NCBI GenBank assembly: GCA_965153455.1
Contig: OZ234504.1
Coordinates: 10,044,001 to 10,108,000, forward strand
Reading direction: 5' to 3'
Length of the DNA: 64,000 nucleotides
Source of the DNA: Sphagnum compactum
Lineage: Eukaryota; Bryophyta; Sphagnopsida; Sphagnales
This document shows, one piece after another, positions 24,680 through 37,422 of this stretch (its first letter is position 1; the number at the start of each line of letters is the position of its first letter). Both the position numbers and the translations under genes were made by a program. The notes beneath the pieces are model-generated. The model was not told the DNA's origin, did not search any database, and saw only the letters and a program-made list of their open reading frames with translations.

Positions 24680-27600
24680 CGATGACTTCAAAGTATAGAG
24701 GCTACTAAAAGAAAATGAACAAAACCCTTATGCCAACAAGACCATGAAAATAAAAGTTTGGTTTACAAATCACAGAAGACCCCAATACTGCCATTTTTTT
24801 TTTTCTTCGATTACCCTTTTTCGATCAATAGTCGATGAAAAACATTGATGATGATTTTTCTCTCTTAAACAAAGAAGGTGGAAACTGAAAACAACAAAGG
24901 AAAAACATGATGCATAAAGAAAAAACACAATGAAAAACAAAAGTTCATGAACAAGCAAATAATGTCTACCTTTTTCACTCTCCATTGTGAAATCACTTAA
25001 AGATTTTAGGTGTGATAGCATTTACAAGCTTCATCAACTAACATTCCTTCAATTTGTGTTCCTTCAACTATAGCTCTTGTCCATTGATGTGTTAGACAAT
25101 TGCAATGTTCCATCTCAAGATCACATCCAAACTACTTTAACTAGCAAGGTTACTTTCAAAGAAGTAATGAGACAACAAGTTCTTTTGCAAAAAACTTTAC
25201 TATTCAAGGAAACAAAGTAAACCTTAACCTTATTGTATGCCCCCAACATTTATACCAAGGGTATAAATTGGGGTTTTTGCCAAATAACCTACCCATTTTT
25301 TCTTTTCATTTTGATCATGGTTATGAACATGGGGTGGGGGTGGGTACTAATGATTTCAATTTGGTTTGCTAGGGTTTAGGTGTGTGGTTTTGAACATTTT
25401 AATTCTCTTGTTATATATATATATATATATATATACCCAACCCGATACCCGTCAAATACTCGTCTTCAAATCTAACACCCACCCCACATTGGTTCAAACC
25501 CACTAGTCTACAAGTGAAAGCCTTATTGACCTTCTACCATATGAATTTGACTTGGGGAGGTGAACATCTTGTCAATTGGGTCTTCCATTGTGTTTTTTTA
25601 AAAAAGTATTGAAATTATTTTGGTTTTAGTTCCACACATAAATAGAATTGGCAATAGAGTTCAAGGTCTAATTTTTACCAATTGATATGGAAACTAATGA
25701 TTTCCTATTGGTTAATCACAAGTTCCAGTCCTTTTTAATTTTTGAAATGTATCTTTCAGCCCTAGTTTCACATATAAACATAACTAAATGCATTCATGGT
25801 TAGGGTACCACAATAGCAACCATGATACCTTTTTGTTGTGTGTTTTGAATTTTAAAACAAGGATTCAACAAAATGAATGTTCTAAGATGTTAAATAGTGA
25901 AAGGGGGATATGTATGTTTAAACTTTCAATTAATAAGTGTTATAATGAATGATTCAAGTCAATTGGACAAATTTTGAATGTCTTGTTCAAGTAGAAACCA
26001 AAAAGGAATCTAAGATTATAGGACATTTCCAGAAATGACATACTCTCATTTGGAGATCTAAAACCTTATCAAAACATCAAATAATGTCAAGTAGTTTGCA
26101 CCCATGTCTCCTATATTTCTTTCCAAACCTTTGGAATGTAATTTTATAATTAACAAAATTAATTGGATTGTCCTTATTAATGTTACTTTTTAATTAAAAA
26201 AATCCCAAGTTCTAGCATCAATTCCATAAAATTAGGTGATTTATCAGTTTTGTTGAGTCCTTTTTGATAGTCTTGTGTAGTGAGACATGGTTTTTAAATC
26301 ATTTTTCAAGACATTTAAGGACATGTTTTGATCATCCAAATCATAGAAAATCGCCACCATTTTAATTAAGAACGATGTGAGTATCTAATGAAAAAAATAA
26401 ATCTACCCCATAAATTATTTTATACATGTAATGGTCATTCAAAGTAATGTCTTGAGATTGATTTTGCGGCAAGACATTCCATTTGTGTACCCCAACCTTG
26501 AATGGACCAAATTGGGAATCTAATTTTGGGAATATTTTTTATAAAAAAAATTTCAATTTTATTTTTGTACATCAATCCAAATTTTGGTTAATGATTAAAA
26601 TTAATGAATTTTTTTGCACTGTAACAAAACGAATACCATAGTACCTTAACGAATTCAACACCTTATTACAAAAAATATATTTATTTATTAAAATGCATTT
26701 GGACAAATATATATATATATATATATATATAGACATTTTTTGCTTGCATTATTTTTAAATTAATATTTTTGATATGAATGAAAATGTCAATCATTTTTCA
26801 TCCATTTTGTTAAACAACATTTGTGCATTGCATTTTTTGGTTTTTGTTTGTAGTTGGAATTATGTTTTTTATTCTTTTTTACCACATGTTGATTCATCGA
26901 ACTACACATTTCAAAATGCAATGAATTGTAGTAGAATGAGTGGAAAATTTATTTTGTTGATAGTTGGTGAAAGATTTAAACATTGATTTTTGGTTAAATT
27001 TGTTTTCGTATCAATCTTGTGTTACATTTTGATTTTACACATTGAAATTTAGTAAACATTTGCACCCACAATACACCAAAAATGAGATTATACATTATTG
27101 GCCAAATGAAACATGTATAATTGTGACGACAAAAAAAAATGAATGTGCATGACAAAGGATTATAACCTTTAGATTTCCAAAACTTTTGGCATTATGCAAT
27201 TTAAAATTTCAAAATTTCCACACTTTGGGCATCAAAAATTTCAAAAGTTTCACAATTTGCAATTCAATTCTTGCTAAATTTGTCATGACAATTTTTTTTA
27301 GACAATTACCCAAATTTTCCATCATAAAATCTTTTATTTTATAAAATATTTTGCCATTAGATTTTTTTCTTGGATAACTAGGATTCTACTTCAAATTGAA
27401 ATAAGTAACTAAAAAAAGGAAGATCCTTAAAATTTTCAACTTCAATCCTATGTTTGTACCCAAATTTTGCTAGATCTTCTTATGGTTGGTCACAACCTAC
27501 ATTAAAATACTAAGGTGACATTGCATTAACATCACAAGAAATAAAATTTAGGGCAAAGCACGTGGAATAAAATGTGATGCATTGGGAACAACTTGGGAAT

Positions 27601-29749
27601 AGATGGGGAACATCATAAGGAACCTATGAAGACTTGTTTGGCTTTGAACGTATTGGGAAATATATGGAACATTGGGGAACATTCAAACTCCAAACAATTT
27701 TCAAACCCATCCATCCTCATTAAGTGGAAAAATTTGGGTCTCTTGAGTGCATGTTGCTTCACCTTATTGGTTAAATAGAATTTTTATTTCTAATTGTATT
27801 CATCCTCATTTTTTTGCTAGTTAATGAAACATGAATTGTGAGGAAGTTGATTAAATTAATTTATTAAGAACAATAAATTTATTTTTTTGAAAGTCATTTC
27901 AAGAAAAAATTTGAAGTCGTCATGTATGTTTAATAATTAGGGTTTAATATTGGGATTCCATGAACAACAAATTTAAAGTATTATAGTTTAATTTTTTTTA
28001 AAAATTATATTCTTTTCTTTATTTTTTTAATTTGGTGTTAGTTTTGCAAAACATGCATGACTAAAACAACCATCACAAGCTGCAATCATATTAACATGCA
28101 CCATGGCAAATGTCATTAGTGCTTGGTTTTTAAAGTTTTTTTGGTAAAAAATTGTAGTAATGTTGTAGGATTTGAACATTTTTACATGATGTCCTTTATA
28201 CTATATAATGAAAATGTGTGGAATACTTTGGATTGAACCTAATGAATATAAAATATTCAAAAAAATATAAGTAGTCTTCTTTTCTTTTCATTTTATAAAG
28301 GACTTAAAATGTTTCAAAATGATATAATCATGTAAATTTATTCAAAAATTTACAATATATTATACAATTTCATGACAAAAAAAAAACCTTTTGATCAATA
28401 TAAAAGTCATGGATTTTTTATTCATCACATTATGTACAACCAATTATACTTTATCACATCATCCTAACAAACATTGCCACTATTTTTAAAATAGTCAAAA
28501 CAAATTTATCACAATAAGGTCACATATGCAAGGTTGGTTCATGGGTGTAAACAGATATCATGTGCCACACTTGCTTCCTTGGGAGACTGTTTATTGGGTG
28601 TTTATTCTGAAATATTTTTGGAATATTTCTAACAAAAAAATCTTTAAAAAAATCTTGAAAAATCTTGAAATTTTTCATTGCACTATTGTGTTATGGTTTA
28701 CATAAACAAATTGTTATAAATATGTCAGTTTCAAAAAACTTCAAGTCCATTTACAAGTCCTTTTATTGTTTATTAAATAACATTGGTTATAAAGTTTTCA
28801 AAATGTTTTTTGGGTATTTTTCATTCATTAGATTGAATTGAAACTTTTAGAGTGTATATACCAATACATTGAAAATAACATTATGTAAAAGCAATTCCAT
28901 TTGGAGTTCTTTATTTTTTCCTAAAATGTTAGATACACAAAACCAAGCACTAGTTATAATTGCTTGTGTAGCGTTAGTGTGATTACACCCTCATGTCATC
29001 CTATTTGCACTTGACACTTGGTGGCAAATAAATTTTAATTTGATTTTATGAAATAGAGTTTTGTTCATCAATACACATTTAAAATGTTAATTAACACCAA
29101 ATCAAACATGAAATTTGGTGTAACAATTTGTGGTAGGTTTGGGGTAACCTAATGGTAGGTTAATGTAATACCTTCAAAAAAAATCTCTTTATAGAAGTAA
29201 TGGCAATGTTCCATAACATCCTAAAAAGGGTGCTTTAGCTCAATGTTTAGTACCCCAACCCATATTCCCCATCTAATTCCATGTTCTATGTTTTCAAATG
29301 TTCTTTATCTATGTTCTTGGTTGTCTTCCATGAGATGTCAACTACTTGCAACCCCCATCGTCTTTTGCTTCCATGGACCTTATCATAAGTTTTGCACCTT
29401 ATTGATTTCACCTTGTCTCACCATTTTTAGTTTTGTGTCACTATCTTTGCAATTGTCTACAAAGCTCCAAACTTGTCATCTTTAACTTGATTTACAAAGT
29501 TTCAAAGTTTCAAATGTGGCCTATCCACAAGTTCTTCAATTCTAATATTTTTCAATTAGATCCAAACGAATTATTTTATCACTTTTGTAAAGAAGCCATC
29601 AATTTATTTAATTTTTTTCATTATATATGATATTGAACCATTAGTTATTTGGGTCATTTTAAAACCCATTTCAAAATCAATCTTAATTAACAAAGGAGAG
29701 TATTTGGATTAGCTATGGATATTTCTAGAACATGTATTGCAAACATTTG
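24680..29749. other. AT-rich intergenic DNA, no gene recognised
   Basis: Only short AT-rich open frames without recognisable motifs are present. Two (TA)n microsatellites occur at about 25410-25434 and 26706-26730. Nothing else could be supported. Confidence 0.65.
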
Positions 29750-29754
29750 AAGAT

Positions 29755-29983
29755 TGTTATGGACCGACTACAAACAAGTGGAGAATTACAAGACAAGACA
29801 AGCTTTACTGACCCATCAACTGGTGTTGATCTGCTAAAGGGTTGTTCCCCAGACTATCTCCTTTTATAACCCTGAGCCATACTAGTCCCAAAATATCCTA
29901 GGCCATGATATTGCCAAAAGTATCCCAAAATATCCTAGGCCATGATATTGCAAAAAGTATCCCAAAATATTCTAGGCCATGAT
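29755..29983 (-). repeat. 3' LTR of the chromovirus (229 bp)
   Basis: It matches 35523-35788 apart from one substitution and the loss of one 37-bp unit. In element orientation it starts ATCATGGCC and ends CCATAACA, so the start is not the usual TG. It carries fewer copies of the 37-bp unit (CCATGATATTGC...AATATCCTAGG in window orientation). Confidence 0.93.
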
Positions 29984-29984
29984 A

Positions 29985-32900
29985 TTATCCTCTCCTCAAG
30001 CGACATCTTCTAGATGGAGCCGGTTTGTTAGGATATCGTTGGTGAAACCGATTAACTAAGTCTTGGGCATGAACTAGGTTTCCAGCAGGCTCCCAAGTAG
30101 CTTCAGAAGGAGGATAACCTCGCCAAAAGACAAGGTACAGGAGCTTTCCACGAATCTTCTTGGAGTCCAAGACCTCCTGAACTTCAAACTCTTCTTGGCC
30201 TTCAATTTCGACTGGAGCTGGGGGTTCTTGATGACGTTCTGGGATCGGGTTTTCATGATAGGGCTCAAGCAGGGAGACATGGAAAACATTGTGGATTTTG
30301 AACTGGGGTGGAAGCTCCAACTGGCAAGCCACTAGACCAACCAATTTGGCGATTTTGAAAGGTCCGAGGCGCTTGTAATCCAACTTGGCACATGGGCGAG
30401 TGGTAGCAATGTTCTTTCTGAGAAGCCAGACCTTGTCTCCAACCTTGAAGTTTGGATGGTCCTTGCGTCGGCGGTCTGCTTGCTTCTTTTGCCACTCCTG
30501 TGTTAGCTTGAGTTCTGCCATAAGGTTCTGTTGAACCTGTCCAAGCCTCGTGGCCCTTTCTTCAGCCGAGGGGTTTACGGAGTCTCCAGGAATTTCAAGG
30601 CTGAACCTGGGATGAAAACCGTAATTGGCAAAGAATGGACTGATCCCGGTCGATGCATGTGTTGTGTTATTATAAGCAAACTCTGCTTGAGATAGTATGT
30701 CCAGCCAGTCGTCCTGTTGGTAATTCACAGTGCAGCGAAGGTATTGCTCGAGTGTCTGGTTTGTCCGTTCGGTTTGTCCATCTGTCTCAGGGTGGAAAGC
30801 TGAAGATAGCCGAATGTCAACTCCAAGAAGCTCGAATAGACGATGCCAGAATTTGGATGCAAACTGAGGACCTCTGTCGGACATAATTTCCTCGGGGAGT
30901 CCATGCAGTCGGACGATCCCGTCCAGAATTAACTGAGCTGTCTCTTCTGCCGTGATTGATTTGGAACAAGGGGTGAAATGGGCCATTTTGGTGAGTCGAT
31001 CGACCACAACCAGTATTGAATTCTTGGTTCTGACAGTAGGGAGGTCCGTGATGAAGTCCATTGCAATAGATCCCCAAGGTCGGCTAGGAATCGACAGAGG
31101 CTATAGGAGTCCAAACGGGCGATGCCTGGGAGCCTTGGATCGAGCACATGTATCACAAGACTTGACATACTCCCGTAGCATCTTGTTCATTTTGGGCCAC
31201 CAGTAAGTCCTTGACACTAGTTCGTGAGTCCGTGCCATTCCAAAGTGACCTGCCAGGGTGTTGTCGTGGCATTCCCTCAGGATTTTTAGGCGTATAGGTC
31301 CTTCGGGTACATAAATCAGGTTATTTCGAAGGAGAAGTCCGTCTTGCTGCTCAAATTGATCCAAGTCATCACGATTTGGGTTCCTTGGTCGTTCCTGGAG
31401 TTCCTTCTTGATGTTGGTAGCCCAGGTGTCTTCCTCAGTTGCCATCTTGATGTCCCTGACAAGGTATGAGTCTGGGAGGGTGCTGATTGTTGCTGCAACT
31501 CGAAATTGCTCGGGGTTGAGTAAAGTCTGGTTCTGCTGGCCGTAGGCCTCATCCCCCGCTCGAAGTTCATATTCTGAACGACGAGATAGCGCGTCAGCTT
31601 TCCCTTGCTGGGTGCCGGGTTGATACTGAATCTCAAAGTCGAAATCAGCTAGGAAGATAGACCAGCGTGCCTGGCGACGATTTAAGGTTCGAGTAGTTGT
31701 GAAATAAAGGAGATTCTTGTGATCTGTCAGAACTTGGACTCGATGTTGAGCTCCGGCAAGATACGGTCTCCACTGCTCGAATGCCGTGATGATTGCCAGA
31801 AGTTCCTTATAGTAGACCTGGTAGTTGATTTCGGCACTGGTTAACTTCCGTGAATAAAAAGCAACTGGATGCAGCAACCCATCTATTCCAAATTGAGATA
31901 GAATAGCTCCCAAGGCAAAATCTGAAGCGTCCGTTTCCACAATGAATGGCTTGGCAGGATCGGGATGTATCAGGATGGGTGCAGAGGTGAATGCCATCTT
32001 GAGAGTATCAAAAGCAGCCTGGGCCGTTGGATTCCACGAGAAGGGCTTGTCTTTGCAAGTCAGGGTTATTAACGGTGTTGTGATCTTGGAGTATCCTTTG
32101 ATAAACCGACGATAGAAGTTGGCAAACCCTAGGAAGCGTTGAACGTCCTTGACCGAGGATGGAGTAGCCCAACACTGGATGGTCTCGACCTTTGACTTGT
32201 CCATGAAAATGCCATTTGGAGAGATCACGTAGTCAAGGAACGCCACTGAAGATTTGTCGAATTCACATTTTTCCAACTTGGCGTATAAGCCATGCTCCCG
32301 CAGCGTCGCAAGCACCAATCGTACATGTTTGTCGTGGGTTTCCTGGTCCTTGGAAAAGATTAAAATGTCATCCAAATAGACCACGACAAATTCGTCCATG
32401 TAATCCCGGAAGATATCATTCATCAGATGCTGAAAGACTGCGGGTGCATTGGTGAGGCCGAAGGGCATGACCGTGTATTTGAAGTGGCCATAGCGTGTGC
32501 GGAAAGCTGTCTTCCATTCATCACCAGGGCGAATCCTGAGTGAGTTGTAGGCTCCACGGAGGTCAAGCTTGGTGAAGATCTTCCCGGTACGTAGTCGATC
32601 TAGGAGACCTGAAATCAAGGGCAAAGGATATCGATTCTTTTTGGTTATCTTGTTGAGTCCACGATAATGCACACAGAGTCGAAGGGAGCCATCCTTCTTC
32701 TTGACAAACAAAATTGGGGCGCCGGCTGGAGACTTGGAATGCTGAATGAACCCCTTGGCAAGATTTTCAGTAAGGTAATCACGCAGGGCTTGGAGTTCCG
32801 GTTCCGATAGGCCATAGATAGGACCAAAGGGTGGTGAGTGTCCTTCTTCTAGATCAATTGGGCAGTCATATGGACTATGGGCGGGGAGCTGATCAGCATT

Positions 32901-33839
32901 AATCTTTTCAAAAACATCAACAAAGTCCTTGTACTTCTTGGGAAGTTTGACAGGTGTTGGTCCCGATTGGGGGTTTGTGGTGTTGGCTGGGTTGACATGG
33001 ATGGCGAAGACTTGAAGATTCTTAGCAGCCCGATAGAAAGGGACAGCTCTATCAACGAAGATCTGGACAGGGTTGGTTTTCTGGGCAGGATTCTTGACAA
33101 GATTCTTGACAGAACAAGGTTTCGTTCTGACCAACCGGGGGTTCTTGACTGCAGGATTTGACATAACAGACTTGATAAAATTGGAATTGGTTTCGACCCT
33201 CTTTGGGTTCTCGACCACAGGGTTCTTGGCAGGACTGGACAAAGTGTTTTTCTGAGCGTGGGGTTCTTGAGAGGTGCATCGTTGTGCGCTGAAGGTGAGG
33301 GTTCTAGATCGCCAATCAATGATAGGGTTGTGTGCTTCAAGCCAAGGCAGACCAAGGATGATGGGATGGTGAGGGGTGGAAATGATGTTGAGAACAATCT
33401 TCTCCGTGTGCTTGCCGATACAGAGTTCTAGAGGGGTTGTCTCGTGTGTGATTGCACCAGAAGCAATGGTTCTCCCATCAATAACCTCTACCGGAACAGG
33501 GGTTGACTTCTTGACCACAGGGATGTTGTGTTGGACGACAAATGTTTGGTCGATGAAAGAAGAGGTGGCGCCGGAGTCCACCAAAGCTGACACTTGTGGT
33601 ATGTCTTTTGGAATACGAATGATGTCCACATACTGAGTGAAACTGGGACTGGGACCAAGAGCGGAACATGAGCCTTTGCAAAGGTGGTGTTGGGTGAGAT
33701 CCAGTCGCACGGCTCCTACTGTGACTGGATGTTCTTGTTTTCCAACTCCTGGGGAGTTTCCACAGCTTGTACCTGAAGTTTGACAAGCTTTTGAGGGCAT
33801 TGACGAGCTATATGCCCTGGGTTGCCACAGTAAAGACAT
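29985..33839 (-). pseudogene. pol: pol polyprotein of the chromovirus, one in-frame stop
   Basis: Reading from 33839, the aspartic protease shows VDSGATSSFID (Asp near 33578). Reverse transcriptase shows VVYLDDILIF near 32380, and RNase H shows ETDASDFALGAIL near 31930. The integrase zinc-binding region ends in CDTC, followed by a TAG codon at 31101-31103 in the same frame. The integrase catalytic core (MDFITDLP, SDRGPQF, TDGQTERTNQ) and a C-terminal chromodomain (YLVFWRGYPPSEATWEP) follow. Pol overlaps the end of gag in the -1 frame, so expression would need a frameshift or some other mechanism. All catalytic residues checked are present; the single stop between zinc-binding region and core is the only clear lesion. 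Confidence 0.95.
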
Positions 33840-34705
33840 AGATTGTTTGTCTTTCGGCGAAGTTTCTCGGCTTCTGTCAAAGATTTAAACTTAGCTGTGT
33901 CGATCTGCATCGGAGCAGGTCCAAAAGAGGCAGGTCGGGCAACTGGTGTTGTTTGGGGAACTAAGGGGAGCGTAGTAGGCCGACTGTTCCAAAGCTGGGC
34001 GTTGGAGGTGACTTTCTTTTCCTGGCGACGTTCGAACAGACGATTATCGCATCGAATTGCCTGGGTGATGGCTTCACTGAAGGAAGAAGGGTCTGCGAGT
34101 GTTAACAAAAGATCTTGAACATCATCACGAAGCCCACAGCGAAACTGATCAATCAAGGCAGCTTCTCCCCAATTGACGTCACAGGCAAGCTGCCTGAATT
34201 CTGAGGCGTAGACGATGGCCGAACGTGTCCCTTGCTGGAGGCGACGCAGCTTGTTGGCTGAAGTCCTGGCCTTATCACTGTCCCCAAATACTGCTTCAAA
34301 TTCCGCCATAAAGGCGTTGAAATCTTATAGAAGAGGGGATGATGTTTCCAGGATGGGAGCAAACCATGCTGCAGCTGTCCCAGTGAGTAGGGTTCCAACG
34401 AATCCTACACGAGTGGTGTCATCAAAATAACGACGGGGGTGTAGTTGCATGATCAGGCGTACCTGGCTGACAAAGCCTCGAAATTTGAGGCGCGTTCCAT
34501 CAAACTTTTCTGGCAGACTGATCTTGGGCTCTTGGGCGGCCATTGCAAGAGCAGGAAGTACTGGGGCAGGAGGTGGTGGCTGATTCTGTAGGTGGGTCAC
34601 CGAGTCTCTAAGCACGGCATTTTCTTGTTGAAGGTGCTGAAGGGCGGCGAGGATTTGAGTGAGATCGATGTTGGATTCTGAGTTGTCCATGGTGGTAGTT
34701 CTCAC
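33716..34705 (-). pseudogene. gag: gag of the chromovirus, one in-frame stop
   Basis: From the ATG at 34705-34703 the frame reads MDNSESNIDL-type sequence (after a short MRTTT start) into a retrotransposon gag domain. A TAA at 34325-34327 interrupts it, after which the same frame continues through DFNAFMAEFEAVFGD to a CCHC zinc knuckle (CLYCGNPGHIARQC) and ends at 33716. Gag would form the particle and bind RNA. The single stop lies in the capsid-like region. Confidence 0.93.
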
Positions 34706-34729
34706 ACTTTTGCGCTTTCAATCTTCAAA

Positions 34730-35386
34730 CTTGAAACTTCAGATGCTTGGATCTCTCTCAATACAAGTCCAAATGACATGAAATTTCTCTCACACATATA
34801 TTCCTATATGATCTATAAGATCACAAAGTTACAGACCTAAAAAAACTTAAACAAAGGAGATATGACCAAAAAACCAGATCTGCACTTGAAACTTCAGATG
34901 CTTGGATCTCTCTCAATACAAGTCCAAATGACATGAAATTTCTCTCACACATATATTCCTATATGATCTATAAGATCACAAAGTTACAGACCCAAAAAAG
35001 CTTACACAAAGGAGATATGACCAAAAAACCAGATCTGCACTTGAAACTTCAGATGCTTGAATCTCTCTCAATACAAGTCCAAATGACATGAAATTTCTCT
35101 CACACATATATTCTTATATGATCTATAAGATCACAAAGTTATAGACCCAAAAAAGCTTACACAAAGGAGATATGACCAAAAAACCAGATCTGCACTTGAA
35201 ACTTCAGATGCTTGAATCTCTCTCAATACAAATCCAAATGACATGAAATTTCTCTCACACATATATTCCTATATGATCTATAAGATCACAAAGTTACAGA
35301 CCCAAAAAAGCTTACACAAAGGAGATATGACCAAAAAACCAGATCTGCACTTGAAACTTTAGATGCTTGGATCTCTCTCAAAACAT
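34730..35386. repeat. 155-bp tandem repeat in the chromovirus leader, 4.2 copies
   Basis: Units begin with CTTGAAACTTCAGATGCTTG at 34730, 34885, 35040, 35195 and 35350, an exact 155-base period. Four units are complete and the fifth stops near 35386. Copies are nearly identical. The array fills most of the untranslated leader between the 5' LTR and the gag start. Confidence 0.97.
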
Positions 35387-35522
35387 ATCCTTTTCTTTTG
35401 AAACTTTGAGAGTAGAAGCGTCCTATAGTCTTCTATAACCTTTCCAAGTTTCACTCCAATATACCTCTAGCTACTTACTGAAACAACAAAACAAACAAAC
35501 AAGAAGAAGGAGCAGATCAAAC

Positions 35523-35788
35523 TGTTATGGACCGACTACAAACAAGTGGAGAATTACAAGACAAGACAAGCTTTACTGACCCATCAACTGGTGTTGATCT
35601 GCTAAAGGGTTGTTCCCCAGACTATCTCCTTTTATAACCCTGAGCCATACTAGTCCCAAAATATCCTAGGCCATGATATTGCCAAAAGTATCCCAAAATA
35701 TCCTAGGCCATGATATTGCAAAAAGTATCCCAAAATATCCTAGGCCATGATATTGCAAAAAGTATCCCAAAATATCCTAGGCCATGAT
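35523..35788 (-). repeat. 5' LTR of the chromovirus (266 bp)
   Basis: It is identical to the other LTR except for one base and one additional 37-bp unit (266 minus 229 is exactly 37). The units lie at the upstream end of the LTR in element orientation, where the U3 promoter region should be. The AAGAT target duplication follows at 35789-35793. Confidence 0.95.
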
Positions 35789-35793
35789 AAGAT

Positions 35794-37422
35794 GGTCCAT
35801 GTTTTTGCACAATCAATGAAAGAAATCAAAGTTGAAAAATTCAAAACTTGTGTGGAGATTGTGGAACAACATGCAACCATTACTAATGATGAAAGGATTG
35901 GATTAATGAAAATTTTCACAACTATGGGCCTACATAAATATAAGATTTGATCAAGTTGTTACACCATTTGCAAAAGTTTGTGCCTACTCAATGTTTCTTT
36001 AATGAAAGGTATTAGATGTCAAAGATGTTTTAAATATTTGCTATTTGTTTTTATTTTAATGGTTATTTTGTAATATAATAATTAAGTGAATGTTGATGGC
36101 TTTGTAAGTATGGAAACAAATGAATATTTTGTGAATGACAAAGGTTCGTTGCAAAACATCAATTGAAATGTCACAACTTCCAAGGTGACATTATATTAAT
36201 TAATTACTTAGTAAGCATGTGTTGAAGCTACCAAGGTATTATGAAATGTGGTTCTTAATGAAGTTAAAGGATTGATATGTTTTAAAATGTGTACAAGACT
36301 ATGAACCCAAACGTTGTCAATATCTAGAAACTTTTACAACTGACAATTCATCACATGAACACAATGAAAACAAATGGGCCACAATGATGATGTCCAACAA
36401 TGGAACATATATCATAAACTTATATAAACAACTTGTGGCATGTGTTGGAAAACATCAACGACAATTTGTCTTGGTTGAAAACCAATGCATTGATCATAAA
36501 GTAGAGGATTTCATGATCAAATCAATTCACAAACATGATTTACGATTGATGACAATTGAGATCCTTACAAAACATCACCAGAGATGCATTTGTGTTCTAC
36601 TTATTTCAAATGACTTTCTTTTGAATTTTATCAATAATATTGTGTACTTAAGAATTGCACTTGATTTCATTAAAAAATCTAATCATTAAAATATTTTATT
36701 CTTGTCAAGTATCAGATGGCATTTGTGTTTATAATTAGGATGATGCAATTATGGGTTTAATTACACCAAGTGTTTGCAACTATCTATGTACTTTTCTTTA
36801 CTTTCACATTTTTTTTTTATGTGTAACATGTTGTATGAATGCTTCAAATCATTTGATACTATGTTGCATGTTATCTTACAAACTTTTAGTATATTACTAA
36901 TTAGGTGCCCTTTGTGATTTTTATGTATGCACCATTCTAGGTTAAGAGACTATTTACCTCCATAATGAGGTTGGTAGTTCTTAGTTTGAATTTCAACAAT
37001 TCTTGAAGGTTAGAGCTACTAGGCTCTAGGGCATTCACAACCCATTTGGAGCATCTGCATTTCCTAATGAAACCACCAAACCTAGCCCACCCAATTTTTT
37101 TCTTTTTGTAACATTAATCCCATGTTACTTGGGAGAGGCAATTATGAATCAAACTAGTTTCCCATAAATAATTATTCAACAACCGAATAATTTTTTGGAT
37201 GCCCTTCTTGGTCCCACCCCCAATCACTAATGAAGTGCCACAATGCATTTATAGAAGAATGTTATTAATAATTATTTTCCTATTAGTTAAGGAGGGTTTG
37301 GATGTTGACCAAAAACTAAGTTTGTATCATATTTTGTTTAATAAGAAATTGTCTATATCTAAAAAATTCAAAGATAATTAAACTAAATGGGTACCAAGTT
37401 ACTTAATAATATCTTTAGGAAT
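35794..37422. other. AT-rich DNA, no gene recognised
   Basis: There are weak plus-strand open frames (36384-36689 and a short one ending 35950) without motifs. A possible tRNA-like segment near 36940-37000 (GGTTAAGAGACTATTTACC, then AGTTTGAATTTCAA) is too degenerate to call a SINE. Confidence 0.5.

Larger units (their letters stand above)
29755..35788 (-). mobile_element. Complete Ty3/Gypsy chromovirus LTR retrotransposon (gag and pol interrupted by stops)
   Basis: A 6-kb element on the minus strand is flanked by the 5-bp target duplication AAGAT (29750-29754 and 35789-35793). It has two LTRs, a long leader with tandem repeats, gag, and pol in the order protease, reverse transcriptase, RNase H, integrase, chromodomain. 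That order and the chromodomain place it among chromoviruses of the Ty3/Gypsy group. By eye the LTRs differ at one base outside a 37-bp repeat-unit difference, so insertion is recent. A purine-rich tract (GAGGAGAGGA) adjoins the 3' LTR. The sequence after the 5' LTR (GTTTGATCTGCTCC) does not look like a usual initiator-Met primer site. Confidence 0.97.

Noticed and set aside
31101-34327. Stops in gag and pol repaired by U-to-C RNA editing
   Set aside because: U-to-C editing of stop codons in ferns, hornworts and lycophytes is known for organelle transcripts. This is a nuclear retrotransposon, and C-to-T decay is simpler.
36940-37000. Possible SINE or tRNA fragment on the plus strand
   Set aside because: The B-box region (AGTTTGAATTTCAA) is too degenerate and the spacing cannot be confirmed.
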